A stretch of 64,000 nt of DNA from Opitutales bacterium (GCA_017440935.1 JAFSAO010000001.1:24183-88182); one strand, 5' to 3'; positions 26,218 through 34,971 are shown, counted from the first letter of the stretch. The notes: a model not told the origin generated them from the letters alone. Program-made: numbers and translations.

Positions 26218-27470
26218 TTTTTGACGAGAACGGCGATGTTTTCGATGTGGCGCGTTTGCGGGAACAAATCGAACGGCTGGACTTCTTCGAGCGTGTATTT
26301 CCCGCTTGTGAGAATCATTTGAAGGTCGCGCGCTTGCGTGTCCGGACCGCACGAAACGTAAACGACGCGCGTCGGCGCGAATGCAAGCAATTGTGAAATA
26401 AACGCTTCGTCGCAACCTTTGCGCGGCGGGTCGATAATCAGCGCGGTTTCTTCCGGCGCGAACGGAACTTTTGCGAAAATAATTTCGGACGAACCGGCGG
26501 TAAATTCGCAGTTGTTCAAGCCGTTTGCCTTCGCGTTTTCGCGGGCTTTGACAACGGCATCTTCGCTGACTTCCACGCCGAGGACTTTTTCAAAATATTT
26601 CGCGGCGGAAAGCGCGAAAAGCCCGCTCCCGCAATACGTATCTACAAGGAATTTACATTCGCCGTTCCCGCGTGCGGCGCGCACGCCGAAATCGACAAAT
26701 TCCGGCAGGATAAACGGATTGTTCTGGAAAAAATCCCCGGCGACGAATTTCAAAACCAAATCGCCGACGCGCTCGGAAACCGGCGCTTTGTGGTCGGTGG
26801 CGATACCTTCGAGCGTTTCGCGAATCAGCATGGTCACGCCCCGGCGAAATTCGCCGCGTGCGGCGCGGGAACGCATTTGGTCGCGCAGTCGCGGGAGCGC
26901 GGCGTTTACGGCGTCCGTCGCGATCGGACACGCGGGAACGTCGACGATGCGGCGCGAGGTTCCCGCCGCGAGAAATCCGATGGGGAAATCTTTTTCGCCT
27001 TGGCGCGGGCGCTCAAAGTGCGGCGTGATTTTTGAACGGTAGCCGTATTGTTTCGGCGAGCCGCGGCAGGGATTCACGGGAAACGAGATTTTTCCGAGGC
27101 GTTCGAGCAATTCCGAAACCTGCTGGGTTTTCCATGCGAGTTGCGCACCGTATTCAAAGTTTTGATACTGGCAACCGCCGCATTTCCCGAAAAGCGGGCA
27201 ACGAGGCTCGACGCGTTCTTTCGCGGGAACGAGCACTTCGACCAAGTCCGCGCGGGAAAAGTTTTTCGCATTGTGCCAAACACGCGCTTTGATGCGCTCG
27301 CCCGGAAGCGCGCCGGGAACAAACACGACCCAGCCGTCATACCGCGCGACGCCTTCGCCGAGATTTGTCAGCGTGGCAACATCGAGTTCCAGCTCCTGGT
27401 GGTAGGCGAACGGTTCCGCTTTAAACTTCGCGGGAACGCGCGCCGCCTTGTTTTGAAAATCCGTCTTCAT
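26214..27470 (-). CDS. Class I RNA (uracil-5-)-methyltransferase, TrmA/RumA family
   Basis: The enzyme methylates C5 of a uridine in 23S rRNA or tRNA using SAM. The chosen ATG at 27470 gives 418 residues (a TTG lies ten codons upstream). A TRAM domain (about 20-80) with TLTNLGEGVARYDGWVVFV is followed by the iron-sulfur Cys cluster CPLFGKCGGCQYQ. The SAM motif is DTYCGSGLFALSAAKYF, then DPPRKGCD and VYVSCGPDTQARDL with the catalytic Cys. Which RNA and position are modified cannot be decided from sequence. It is 42 bp downstream of pyrE and overlaps the phosphatase by 4 bp. Confidence 0.9.
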   Translation of the reverse strand: MKTDFQNKAARVPAKFKAEPFAYHQELELDVATLTNLGEGVARYDGWVVFVPGALPGERIKARVWHNAKNFSRADLVEVLVPAKERVEPRCPLFGKCGGCQYQNFEYGAQLAWKTQQVSELLERLGKISFPVNPCRGSPKQYGYRSKITPHFERPRQGEKDFPIGFLAAGTSRRIVDVPACPIATDAVNAALPRLRDQMRSRAARGEFRRGVTMLIRETLEGIATDHKAPVSERVGDLVLKFVAGDFFQNNPFILPEFVDFGVRAARGNGECKFLVDTYCGSGLFALSAAKYFEKVLGVEVSEDAVVKARENAKANGLNNCEFTAGSSEIIFAKVPFAPEETALIIDPPRKGCDEAFISQLLAFAPTRVVYVSCGPDTQARDLQMILTSGKYTLEEVQPFDLFPQTRHIENIAVLVKK

Positions 27471-27512
27471 GAAAAATTGCGAATCCCCGGCAACTTTCAA
27501 AAAGTTTGCGTT

Positions 27513-28085
27513 TTACGAGCCCGGGTGAGTTGCGGGAATGGCGGCAAGCTCCGGCGGGAGCGCGTCGGGCTGATACGTCGGGAACGAAAGTTCGAGCAAC
27601 GAAACGGAGGGCATCGGAAGCGTTGCGTTGCCGGCGGAGCGGTCAACAAGCATCGCACACGCGACGGGAACGCCGCCCCACGCCTTAATAATGTCCGCAC
27701 ATTCAACGACGCGACCTCCGCGCGTGACAACGTCTTCCGCGACGAGAATTTTTTCGCCCGGCGCAATTTTGAAGTTTCGGCGAAGAACGAGCTTATTGTC
27801 TTCCTTTTCGGCGAAAATGAAGCGCACACCGAGCTGGCGCGCGATTTCCTGCCCGACGACCAAGCCACCCATCGCGGGAGCGAGAACGGTTTCGACGCCG
27901 AGGTCTTTCAGCTTCGGGAGAAGCAACTCAACGAGGCGCGAAACTTTGTCCATGTATTGGCAAACTTGCGCGCATTGGAAGTAGTTGGCGCTGTGGAGTC
28001 CGCTGCGCAGGATAAAATGCCCGGAGAGGAGGGCGCCGCTTTCTTTGAAAATGTTGAGGACTTCTTCTTGTATTTGAGAATTCAT
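27513..28085 (-). CDS. pyrE: Orotate phosphoribosyltransferase
   Basis: PyrE converts orotate and PRPP to orotidine 5'-phosphate in pyrimidine synthesis. The 190-residue protein has the PRPP-binding motif KILVAEDVVTRGGRVVE (about 115), the GHFILRSGLHSANYFQC segment and AEKEDNKLVLRR, the flexible catalytic loop. It is close to the 190-210 residues expected for the short OPRTase class. It heads a leftward run of genes (methyltransferase, phosphatase, sppA), with which it may be cotranscribed. No other pyr gene is in the window. Confidence 0.94.
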   Translation of the reverse strand: MNSQIQEEVLNIFKESGALLSGHFILRSGLHSANYFQCAQVCQYMDKVSRLVELLLPKLKDLGVETVLAPAMGGLVVGQEIARQLGVRFIFAEKEDNKLVLRRNFKIAPGEKILVAEDVVTRGGRVVECADIIKAWGGVPVACAMLVDRSAGNATLPMPSVSLLELSFPTYQPDALPPELAAIPATHPGS

Positions 28086-28170
28086 AGTGCCGCTAAGTAT
28101 GCGCGTTCCCGCCGCTTTTCTGCAAATTGAAATTTGGCGGCGGGAGAATGATTCGGTGTTCGTGGAAAAA

Positions 28171-29994
28171 TCAGTTTTTCTTTTTTTGTTCGAGGCGTTC
28201 GGCGCGGCGCTCCTGCGGGGTCATTTTGGCGCGGCGTTCCCGTTCGGCGTGTTTTTCTTCGGCTCCGGCTTTTCCGGTGAGGGCACCGCGTTCTTCAAGA
28301 AGGAAGCGAATGCCCCGGGTGCGGTCGGATTTTTTCGCAATGTCGAGCGGTGTTTCTCCGGCGTGGTCGCGCTCGTTCATGTTGATGTCGGTAGAAAGCA
28401 GGTAGGAAACGGCGGAGGCGCTTCCGGCGATAACGGCGTAGTGCAGGGCGTTTCTTCCGGTGGCGGGGTCGGAGAGGTTCGGACTTGTTCCGTATTCGAT
28501 CAGAACGCGCAGAATTTCGATGAGGTTTTCGTTGGCTTTGGCGGATCGGTTCGCCGAAATCAGAGAAAACGCACGCATGAAAAGCGGGTCGCCGACGAGG
28601 GAATTGATTCCGGAGACGGGATCGATGTCCAACTCGTTGAAAAGAAGGTAAAACATTTCCGCATTGGCGTGATTTACGGCGATGTGCAGCGGCGTTTCGT
28701 TTGCGCGGTTTTTCTCGTTTACGGGAGCGCCGGAATCGAGAAGAAAGCGAACGACTTCGCGGGCGTTGTCTCCGGCGGCAACGGCAAGGTGCAACGGCGT
28801 GTTGCGATCGTTGTCTGCGGCGGTAATCAGTTTCGGATATTTTTTTGCAACAAATTCCGCCAAGTCGTCGCGACCCGAAATGCAAAGATAGTGGAACGGA
28901 ACGCGCCCGTGCTTGTCCTTTCTCGCGTGGATTTTTGAACCGGATTCAAGTTCCATCAGTTGGTGGATTTCCCGGAATGCGGAAAAAGGAATTTCGACTT
29001 GCTCGCAGAGGCGGTGCAGCGGTGTTTTTTGGTCCAAATCGAACGCGATAATCGGCGTTCCCGCGGCGATGAGTTCGCGGACGGCTTGGACGTCGCCGTC
29101 TTTTACCGCGAGGTGGAGAACGGTTTCCCGCGTGGCTTGGAAGACTTTTTTCGGCGCGGTTTCACGGGGACGCGTCGGGAATTTACGCGGTTTTTTCAAG
29201 CGGACTTCGAGTTTCCCGAACGTCGGGCGCTTGCTCGGAGAATAGATTTTTCTGCCGCGCAAAATGCGAAACATGGCTTCGGAGTTGGCGTAGTCACGGG
29301 CGGTTTTTCCGTTGGTCAAATCGTTGGCTTCGCCGTCGGCACCGTAGCCGACGAGAAGTTTTGCCAGCGAGTCCTGTCCTTCCTGAACGCAGGTCATCAG
29401 CGCGGTTTTTCCCCAGCCGTCGCGAAAATCCGTCGGGTAGCCGTAATCGAGAATCAGCTGGAGCATACGGATTTTCTGCGTTCGGGAAACTTGCGGCGAC
29501 GCGCAGATGATTGCCGTGGCGACGCTGAAATTTTTCAGCCCCATTTTTTCGTTTTCGGTAACAAACGTGGTCAGCGATTTCAGCGTTCCCGCAGAAGAGC
29601 CCGCGTCGCCCTGGAGATTCAAGACGTTTGTTTTCGCACCGAAATCGAGCAGTATTTCGACGGCTTCGACGTTCCCGCCGTATGCGAGACGGATAATCGG
29701 GTAATCGCCTACGCGTGTGCGCGCATTCGGGTTCGCGCCGTTGAGGAGGGCGCCGCGAAGCCCGCTCAGATCTGTCCAGCCGAGGAGAACGAGCTCGTCG
29801 CCGGAAATTTTGGCGTTCGCCTTGCGTTGCGCGACAACGGGTTGCGGATCGGTTTTCGCGGGAACGCTTTTTTCGGGCGGTGTTTCGTCTGCGGATGCGG
29901 CGCACGGGAACGCAAAGGAAAGAGCGAAAATCAGGGTGCCGAGGATGCAGGCGACATTTCGGAAAATCCGGTTTTGGGGGGAAGCGCAAGACAT
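28171..29994 (-). CDS. Secreted ankyrin-repeat protein
   Basis: The 607-residue product has a signal peptide ending FPCAASA and is therefore periplasmic or outer-membrane associated. About nine or ten ankyrin repeats are visible, including TALMTCVQEGQDSLAKLLVG, TVLHLAVKDGDVQAVRELIA, TPLHLAVAAGDNAREVVRFL, TPLHIAVNHA, NALHYAVIAGSASAVSYLLS and TPLDIAKKSD. They mediate protein-protein contacts. The C-terminus is a charged helix (EEKHAERERRAKMTPQERRA). An in-frame ATG 12 codons further upstream (30030) would give a longer leader; I prefer 29994 because it leaves a better-shaped signal peptide. Binding partner unknown. Confidence 0.87.
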   Translation of the reverse strand: MSCASPQNRIFRNVACILGTLIFALSFAFPCAASADETPPEKSVPAKTDPQPVVAQRKANAKISGDELVLLGWTDLSGLRGALLNGANPNARTRVGDYPIIRLAYGGNVEAVEILLDFGAKTNVLNLQGDAGSSAGTLKSLTTFVTENEKMGLKNFSVATAIICASPQVSRTQKIRMLQLILDYGYPTDFRDGWGKTALMTCVQEGQDSLAKLLVGYGADGEANDLTNGKTARDYANSEAMFRILRGRKIYSPSKRPTFGKLEVRLKKPRKFPTRPRETAPKKVFQATRETVLHLAVKDGDVQAVRELIAAGTPIIAFDLDQKTPLHRLCEQVEIPFSAFREIHQLMELESGSKIHARKDKHGRVPFHYLCISGRDDLAEFVAKKYPKLITAADNDRNTPLHLAVAAGDNAREVVRFLLDSGAPVNEKNRANETPLHIAVNHANAEMFYLLFNELDIDPVSGINSLVGDPLFMRAFSLISANRSAKANENLIEILRVLIEYGTSPNLSDPATGRNALHYAVIAGSASAVSYLLSTDINMNERDHAGETPLDIAKKSDRTRGIRFLLEERGALTGKAGAEEKHAERERRAKMTPQERRAERLEQKKKN

Positions 29995-30070
29995 AGCCGC
30001 AAGGGTATTTTTTCCGAAATGCCGCGTCAAATTTCAAATCCTGAAACACAGACCCTTTTTAGCACCAAAT

Positions 30071-30094
30071 ATCGAGCATCATGCATCAGGCAAA
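30071..30094. repeat. Intergenic echo repeat, period 7
   Basis: atcgagc, atcatgc, atcaggc in tandem, upstream of the ankyrin gene. Confidence 0.5.
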
Positions 30095-30158
30095 TACAGA
30101 AATAAAAAAACTTTTCGCTCCTTAGTGCGAGGGTTGCGAGGGTTTCCCTAAAAAGAGG

Positions 30159-30188
30159 TTGACGTGCCGTTTTTTTTTTTGCGAGAAT
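30159..30188 (+). promoter_or_regulatory. T-tract promoter of PEP-CTERM gene 2
   Basis: TTGACG (30159-30164), an 18-bp spacer that contains eleven consecutive T, then GAGAAT (30183-30188). It has the same layout as at 9026 and 57541. Confidence 0.55.
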
Positions 30189-30274
30189 CTGAAACGGAAA
30201 TTGGGACATAAATGCGGAATCTTTTATTCCGTGTCCTTTTTTTTTTAGTTTTAACAACAAACATCATCATTACT

Positions 30275-31138
30275 ATGAAAAAATATATTACGGTTGCGGC
30301 ACTCCTCGCCGCAGGAGCCGCCTGCGCGAACGCGGGATGGTGGAACGGGACGTATTATTACAATGGGAAAACAGAGGATGCTTCGGTTGATGCAACGACC
30401 GTTGGGAATTCGTTCAATCTTATGGCGGGAGACTTGACATCCGGAACGATTGACTCGTTGACTATGGCAGACGGACAAACAATGACAGTTGCCTATAATT
30501 CCGGAAACGGGAGGAATGTTACAGGAATTACTATTTCCAGCCTAACCGGAGACAATGTCAGTATTGTCGTGAATAGCGAACAGATACTTACTCTGAACGG
30601 GCTTACAGGGACGATTTCAAGTGTGGTTGTGGATGGCACGTTCAACCTTGGTAGTGGTGTTATCGGTTTGAATAACTTTACGTTGGATGCAGACAGCATG
30701 ATCGGAGGGATTTACAATGTGGGGACGTCCGGAGTTGATAAGGTCACGTTTACCCTTTCTGATACGGGCGTGATTGAGGCCGCGTTGTCAACCGGAAATA
30801 ACTATGAGAAGCAGCTTACCGGGACTATGTGGAACGCCGAAAAAATCGGATCTGCAGTATTGAATGCCGGAGGTTATGCAAACGGAGGGTTGGTTTTTCT
30901 TAATACGACTACAGGGAAGTATTACAGCGCAACAACTTGGAAGAACGGGTACGTTTCATACGACGATGCAAAGGAAATTTCTCTTGATGACAGCACGGGA
31001 TACATTGTTTCTAAAATAAGTGGAAACAGTATCACCGGGCTTTATGCAACAATTACGGTCCCTGAGCCGTCGGCGTTTGGTATGCTTGCGGGCTTGGGTG
31101 CGTTGGCGCTCGTGGCTGCGCGTCGCCGCCGTCGCTAA
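30275..31138 (+). CDS. PEP-CTERM sorting domain protein 2
   Basis: The 287-residue product starts at ATG 30275 with signal peptide MKKYITVAALLAAGAACANA; the frame is open 21 codons upstream but those codons lack the conserved leader. The mature part is Gly/Thr/Ser/Asn-rich and looks like a beta-structured surface protein with no catalytic motif. The C-terminus is TVPEPSAFGMLAGLGALALV followed by AARRRRR, the PEP-CTERM exosortase signal. Leader and tail are almost identical to those of the proteins at 9150 and 57669. No CGGGAACG word occurs in it. Confidence 0.88.
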   Translation: MKKYITVAALLAAGAACANAGWWNGTYYYNGKTEDASVDATTVGNSFNLMAGDLTSGTIDSLTMADGQTMTVAYNSGNGRNVTGITISSLTGDNVSIVVNSEQILTLNGLTGTISSVVVDGTFNLGSGVIGLNNFTLDADSMIGGIYNVGTSGVDKVTFTLSDTGVIEAALSTGNNYEKQLTGTMWNAEKIGSAVLNAGGYANGGLVFLNTTTGKYYSATTWKNGYVSYDDAKEISLDDSTGYIVSKISGNSITGLYATITVPEPSAFGMLAGLGALALVAARRRRR

Positions 31139-31147
31139 TCCGATGAC

Positions 31148-31189
31148 AATCGCAAATAGCGAATTTCTGATTCCGAATTATTTGCGATT
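31148..31189. repeat. Perfect 11-bp inverted repeat after PEP-CTERM gene 2
   Basis: aatcgcaaata (31148-31158) and tatttgcgatt (31179-31189) are exact reverse complements with a 20-base loop. No T run follows, so it is not itself a terminator; the terminator is next to it. Confidence 0.6.
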
Positions 31190-31193
31190 CCCA

Positions 31194-31238
31194 AAAGCGT
31201 TCCCGTGGGGGATTTTCCTCGCGGGAACGCTTTTTTTG
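31194..31238 (+). terminator. Terminator of PEP-CTERM gene 2 built from an inverted CGGGAACG pair
   Basis: aaaagcgttcccg (CGTTCCC at 31198) pairs with cgggaacgctttt (GGGAACG at 31223), followed by seven T. Confidence 0.9.
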
Positions 31239-31270
31239 AAAAACGTTGCTTTCTTTGCGTTAAAAAACAA

Positions 31271-31300
31271 GTCCGTGATGTTCTGTGTATTCCGTGGTTC
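31271..31300. repeat. Intergenic echo repeat, period 10
   Basis: gtccgtgatg, ttctgtgtat, tccgtggttc in tandem; related in wording to the block at 7369. Confidence 0.5.
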
Positions 31301-31360
31301 TCCCATGAAAAATTGCGGTAAAAAAACGTTCCCGTCGCACCGGGAATTCGAGCGTTTGTC

Positions 31361-31389
31361 TTGAATTTCGATACGGAGGAGCGTTTAAT
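31361..31389 (+). promoter_or_regulatory. Putative promoter of lysC
   Basis: TTGAAT (31361-31366), a 17-bp spacer and TTTAAT (31384-31389) lie 20 bp upstream of the lysC start codon. Confidence 0.45.
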
Positions 31390-31409
31390 TAATACAACTT
31401 TTTCGCAAA

Positions 31410-32624
31410 ATGCTGATTGTTCAAAAATACGGCGGAACTTCCGTTGGGAACGTTGACCGCATTAAAAACGTCGCCGCAAAGATCAAGAGTTACTGGTCGG
31501 AAGGGCATCAGGTTGTCGTTGTCGTTTCCGCGCGTAGCGGCGTAACGAACGAACTCATTGCCCGGGCGAAGTCGATTTCGGCGCAACCGAGCGAACGCGA
31601 GATGGATATGCTTCTTGCGACGGGCGAACAGGAAACGATTGCGCTGACGGCGCTTGCGCTTCATTCCATCGGCGTTCCCGCCGTTTCGCGGACGGGAGCG
31701 CAGGCGGGAATTATCACGGATACGCTTCATTCCCGCGCGCGCATTTCCCAGCTTACGGGCGGCGACATCAAGGAACGCCTTGACGAAGGGAAAGTCGTCA
31801 TCGTCGCCGGGTTCCAAGGGATTTCCTCGGAAAGCGAAATTACGACGCTCGGGCGCGGCGGGAGCGACCTTACGGCGATTGCGTTGGCGGCGGTCCTCAA
31901 AGCGGACATTTGCCAGATTTTCACGGACGTGGACGGCGTTTATACGGCGGACCCGCGCGTCGTTCTCAATGCGCGCAAACTTCACCACATTTGCTACGAA
32001 GAAATGTTGGAGCTTGCGGCGAGCGGCTCGAAAGTCATGCAGTCGCGCTCGGTCGAATTTGCGCAAAAATACGGCGTCACGTTTGAAGTGCGCTCTTCCT
32101 TTAACGATCAACCCGGAACTATTGTGAAATCTTTTGAAAAAACCATGGAAGACGCCCTCGTCTCCGGCGTCGCGCTCGACCGCACGCAAACGCGTGTTAC
32201 GGTGGGTGATTTGCCCGATTCTCCCGCCGCGTTTTCGGCGATTTTTGACGCGCTCGGCGAAGCCTCGCTCAGCGTCGATATGATCGTGAAAAACGTTGCA
32301 CCGATTCCCGGTTCGGCGAATTTGACGTTCTCCGTCAATTCCGATCAGGTGGCGTATGCGGAGAAGGTTATCACGGCAACGTTGAAAAAACTCGGCGCGG
32401 GAACGTTCCGCTCGACGGGAGAAATCGCGAAGGTTTCGATTGTCGGCGTGGGCATGACATCTCATCCGGGTGTCGCGGGAACGCTTTTCCGCGCGCTTTC
32501 CGAAGCCGGAATTAACAGCGAACTCATTACGACCTCGGAAATCAAAATTTCCGTCGGGATTGCACCGGATAAGGCGGACGCCGCCGTGCGTGCCATTCAC
32601 GACGCTTTTGGTCTGGACAAGTAG
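31410..32624 (+). CDS. lysC: Aspartate kinase
   Basis: This enzyme phosphorylates aspartate in the first step of the lysine, threonine and methionine pathways. The 404-residue protein has MLIVQKYGGTSVGNVDRI at the N-terminus and GRGGSDLTAIALAAVLKAD (about 150-168), the substrate and ATP sites. Two ACT domains occupy about 270-404 (RVTVGDLPDSPAAFSAIFDA; KVSIVGVGMTSHPGVAGTLF) and would bind feedback inhibitors such as lysine or threonine. It is a monofunctional kinase of the short (about 405-residue) class, not fused to homoserine dehydrogenase. No leader peptide or lysine riboswitch is visible upstream. Confidence 0.96.
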   Translation: MLIVQKYGGTSVGNVDRIKNVAAKIKSYWSEGHQVVVVVSARSGVTNELIARAKSISAQPSEREMDMLLATGEQETIALTALALHSIGVPAVSRTGAQAGIITDTLHSRARISQLTGGDIKERLDEGKVVIVAGFQGISSESEITTLGRGGSDLTAIALAAVLKADICQIFTDVDGVYTADPRVVLNARKLHHICYEEMLELAASGSKVMQSRSVEFAQKYGVTFEVRSSFNDQPGTIVKSFEKTMEDALVSGVALDRTQTRVTVGDLPDSPAAFSAIFDALGEASLSVDMIVKNVAPIPGSANLTFSVNSDQVAYAEKVITATLKKLGAGTFRSTGEIAKVSIVGVGMTSHPGVAGTLFRALSEAGINSELITTSEIKISVGIAPDKADAAVRAIHDAFGLDK

Positions 32625-32631
32625 GTTTTAT

Positions 32632-32740
32632 AAGCCTCAAGCATTAGGCATCGGGCATCAGGCAGAGTGTTTTTGCTGAAAGCAAAAACTTTGAAGTGTC
32701 TGCTTTGATCCTGATGCTTGATGTTTGAAGCGTGGAGCTT
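32632..32740. repeat. Inverted pair of period-7 echo repeats
   Basis: The left array is aagcctc, aagcatt, aggcatc, gggcatc, aggcaga (32632-32666). The right array is ttgatcc, tgatgct, tgatgtt, tgaagcg, tggagct (32706-32740). The right is approximately the reverse complement of the left. Together they fill most of the lysC to 32750 gap. Confidence 0.65.
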
Positions 32741-32749
32741 AAAAAAAAA

Positions 32750-34201
32750 ATGCGTCAGCTCATCTTCACGTCAGCCCTTGTCGGTTTGGCTCCCGGGCGT
32801 TCCGGATTTTGCACGGTTGCTCGGCATGCATCTTTGCGCGCCCGAACGGTTGCCGAGTTGGAGAGAATGAGTGAATACAAGCCGCCCGCGGGAACGCGAC
32901 CGACGATTTTTCTGTATCGCGTTTATTCCGGCGGGAACGAACCGCTTTATATTCTGACGCGTGCGGGCGACGCGGGAACGGACGATTTCGGACGCCCGAA
33001 TTTTATCGTTCACCATTTGATTTTCCGCAAAGCGGAACTGCCGCAACTTTTGCCTCCGGCGGAAGTCGCATTGCGGTTTCGCGGCTGGTGCAAGAAATAT
33101 GAAGGCGCTCCGCAATTTTTGCCGGAAGACGAATCGCTTCCTCCGGAAATTTTGCGTGCGGAGGGCGAATCTCTGTTGCCTGCGAAGCGCTGGGAGGAAC
33201 TGACGGGCGACGCCGGAAATGCGGCGTTGTTGTGTCCGCATGGAGATGCGCGGGCGACGGCGTTTCTCGGCGATGAATTTTTTACGGAAACCGTGCTCGG
33301 GCTTTTTGCGGAATCGGCGGAAACGCTCGGCGGTGAGAATACATGGAATTTGGCTTTTTCTACGGGAATTTGTGCGGAAAGCGGACCGGGACGATTTTTG
33401 TGGCGCATGGTTTCCGAACGGGAAATCGGCGTTTGCCGCCCGGGAGATTTCGTCCTCGATTTTCTGGCGCCGCTTGAGTTTTTGCGTGCTCCGAAAACGA
33501 AATTTGCCGAATATGCACGTTCGGGAATTTTTCCGGAGGCTTTTCCCGTATCCTCGGAGGGCGCTCCGGCGGATGAAAATTCAAACGAAGAAGAATCTGT
33601 TTTCCCGGCGCTGATTGTTCCGGAAATACCCGCCGAGCCCGCGGGAACAAGCAGCGGCGACGAACCTCCTCCCGGAACCGCGCATAAGCGGTTCGCGGAT
33701 ATTGCGGGAACGGCGAAGTTTCTCGGAATTTCTGCCGTTGTCGTCGCGCTGGTGGTCGCGTGTGTCGTCTTCTTCGGTGCAAAGCCGGAAGCTCGGCGCG
33801 GCGGAAACGGGGCTTCTGAAATTTCTGCGACGGAAGCATCTGTCGGCGCTTTCAGAAAAACGTTGGACGAAAAAATTAAAAAGGAAGATTTTGTCGGAGC
33901 AGCGGAAACATGGTGCGCGTTTTCCGATTCGTTTTCGGATGAGGCTGCCCGCTTGCGGTCGAGTTATTTGCCGCGGTTTAAGCTGAAAGTTGCAGATGCG
34001 TATGCGGCGCGCCTTGCCGAGCGAATGTCTCCGCTGGAACTCGGCGGGCAGTTATCCGTTGCGGAAAAACAGTTGCTGGCGGGAGAATTGGCGATGTTTA
34101 AGCGGATTTGCCGGGAATTGGGGCTTACGCCGCAACGTTTGCAGAAACGGAACTTGGCAATTATTGAGCGCGCGGAAGCCGTTCTTGCCGACGGGAATTG
34201 A
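32750..34201 (+). CDS. GAP1-N2-like domain protein with one transmembrane helix
   Basis: The N-terminal ~220 residues fit my memory of the GTPase-associated protein 1 N-terminal (GAP1-N2) family: RQLIFTSALVGLAPGRSGFC, LERMSEYKPP, and DDFGRPNFIVHHLIF with the paired His. A disordered acidic/Pro-rich stretch (about 265-310) leads to one transmembrane helix (about 322-342, FLGISAVVVALVVACVVFFG). A helical C-terminal region follows (about 360-483). GAP1 proteins are described in gene clusters with GTPases thought to act in signalling or conflict. No such partner is adjacent. ATG 32750 is preferred to GTG 32732, which lies in the echo repeat. Confidence 0.65.
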   Translation: MRQLIFTSALVGLAPGRSGFCTVARHASLRARTVAELERMSEYKPPAGTRPTIFLYRVYSGGNEPLYILTRAGDAGTDDFGRPNFIVHHLIFRKAELPQLLPPAEVALRFRGWCKKYEGAPQFLPEDESLPPEILRAEGESLLPAKRWEELTGDAGNAALLCPHGDARATAFLGDEFFTETVLGLFAESAETLGGENTWNLAFSTGICAESGPGRFLWRMVSEREIGVCRPGDFVLDFLAPLEFLRAPKTKFAEYARSGIFPEAFPVSSEGAPADENSNEEESVFPALIVPEIPAEPAGTSSGDEPPPGTAHKRFADIAGTAKFLGISAVVVALVVACVVFFGAKPEARRGGNGASEISATEASVGAFRKTLDEKIKKEDFVGAAETWCAFSDSFSDEAARLRSSYLPRFKLKVADAYAARLAERMSPLELGGQLSVAEKQLLAGELAMFKRICRELGLTPQRLQKRNLAIIERAEAVLADGN

Positions 34202-34221
34202 GTTTCGTCCCATATTTCTGC

Positions 34222-34250
34222 TTTACAGCGTTCCCGTAAAAAGGTTTAAT
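34222..34250 (+). promoter_or_regulatory. Putative promoter of rpmI-rplT
   Basis: TTTACA (34222-34227), a 17-bp spacer and TTTAAT (34245-34250) lie 15 bp before the rpmI start. The spacer holds a CGTTCCCG word at 34229. Confidence 0.6.
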
Positions 34251-34264
34251 CACACTTCTTTCTT

Positions 34265-34456
34265 ATGCAAAAGACTAAGAAATCCATCGCTAAACGGTTC
34301 AAGAAGACCGGCACGGGCAAACTTATGCGTCGCTCGCCGAACACGCGTCACCTTCTCCGCAACAAGAGCAACAAGGCTCGTCGTCGTCGCGGAAATGACA
34401 AGCGCGTGGACGAAGGCTTTGAAGCAACGTTCAAGTCTGCGATGCCGTTCGCTTAA
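34265..34456 (+). CDS. rpmI: 50S ribosomal protein L35
   Basis: This 63-residue, very basic protein begins MQKTKKSIAKRFKKTGTGKL and contains RRSPNTRHLLRNKSNKARRR, the L35 core. It assembles into the large subunit. rplT follows after 94 bp, the conserved rpmI-rplT pair; infC, which often precedes them and carries the L20-controlled site, is not here. The 94-bp gap is unusually long for this pair and could hold a regulatory site, though I cannot identify one. Confidence 0.95.
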   Translation: MQKTKKSIAKRFKKTGTGKLMRRSPNTRHLLRNKSNKARRRRGNDKRVDEGFEATFKSAMPFA

Positions 34457-34550
34457 TTCCCCGGAGGAAATCGAACCACAAGATTAACTGCACTTGCCGG
34501 GTGAATTTTTTTCTGACGACCCGGCGGTCTTAAACCAATAGAAGTAAAAC

Positions 34551-34907
34551 ATGTCACGAGTTACAAATGCTCCCGCAACCCGCGCGCGTCGTAAACGCGT
34601 TTTGAAGCAGGCGAAAGGCTACTTCGGGCTGAAATCCCGTTGCTTCCGCCATGCAGAAGACGCCGTCAACCGCGCTAACCGCTATGCCTACGAACACCGC
34701 CGGAATCGCAAATCCGAATTCCGTCAACTTTGGATTGTTCGTATCAATGCTGCCTGCCGTCCGCTCGGCATCACTTACAGCCGCCTCGTCGCGGGGCTGA
34801 AGAAGGCGAATATCATTATCGACCGCAAGAATCTCAGCGAGCTCGCCATCAACGATGCCGTTGCGTTCAACGCGATCGTCGAGCAGGCTAAAGCGGCTCT
34901 CGCTTAA
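34551..34907 (+). CDS. rplT: 50S ribosomal protein L20
   Basis: L20 is an early assembly protein of the large subunit. The 118-residue protein begins MSRVTNAPATRARRKRVLKQ, with AKGYFGLKSRCFRHAEDAVN as the L20 core helix, and KKANIIIDRKNLSELAINDA in the C-terminal globular domain that in other bacteria represses its own operon. Length is exact for the family. Confidence 0.97.
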   Translation: MSRVTNAPATRARRKRVLKQAKGYFGLKSRCFRHAEDAVNRANRYAYEHRRNRKSEFRQLWIVRINAACRPLGITYSRLVAGLKKANIIIDRKNLSELAINDAVAFNAIVEQAKAALA

Positions 34908-34927
34908 GTTTTCTTTTCGGAAAACGA

Positions 34928-34971
34928 AAAAAAAAAGCGTTCCCGTAAATTTTCGGGAACGCTTTTTTTTG
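34928..34971 (+). terminator. Terminator of rpmI-rplT built from an inverted CGGGAACG pair
   Basis: aaaaagcgttcccg (CGTTCCC at 34938) pairs with cgggaacgcttttt (GGGAACG at 34955) across a short loop; A and T tracts flank both sides, so it can work in both directions. Confidence 0.92.

Noticed and set aside
32732..32749. GTG start of the GAP1-N2-like gene
   Set aside because: It lies in an echo repeat; GGAG upstream favours ATG 32750, where family similarity begins.
34457..34550. L20-binding leader between rpmI and rplT
   Set aside because: The 94-bp gap is suggestive, but I could not identify a pseudoknot or a 23S-like L20 site.
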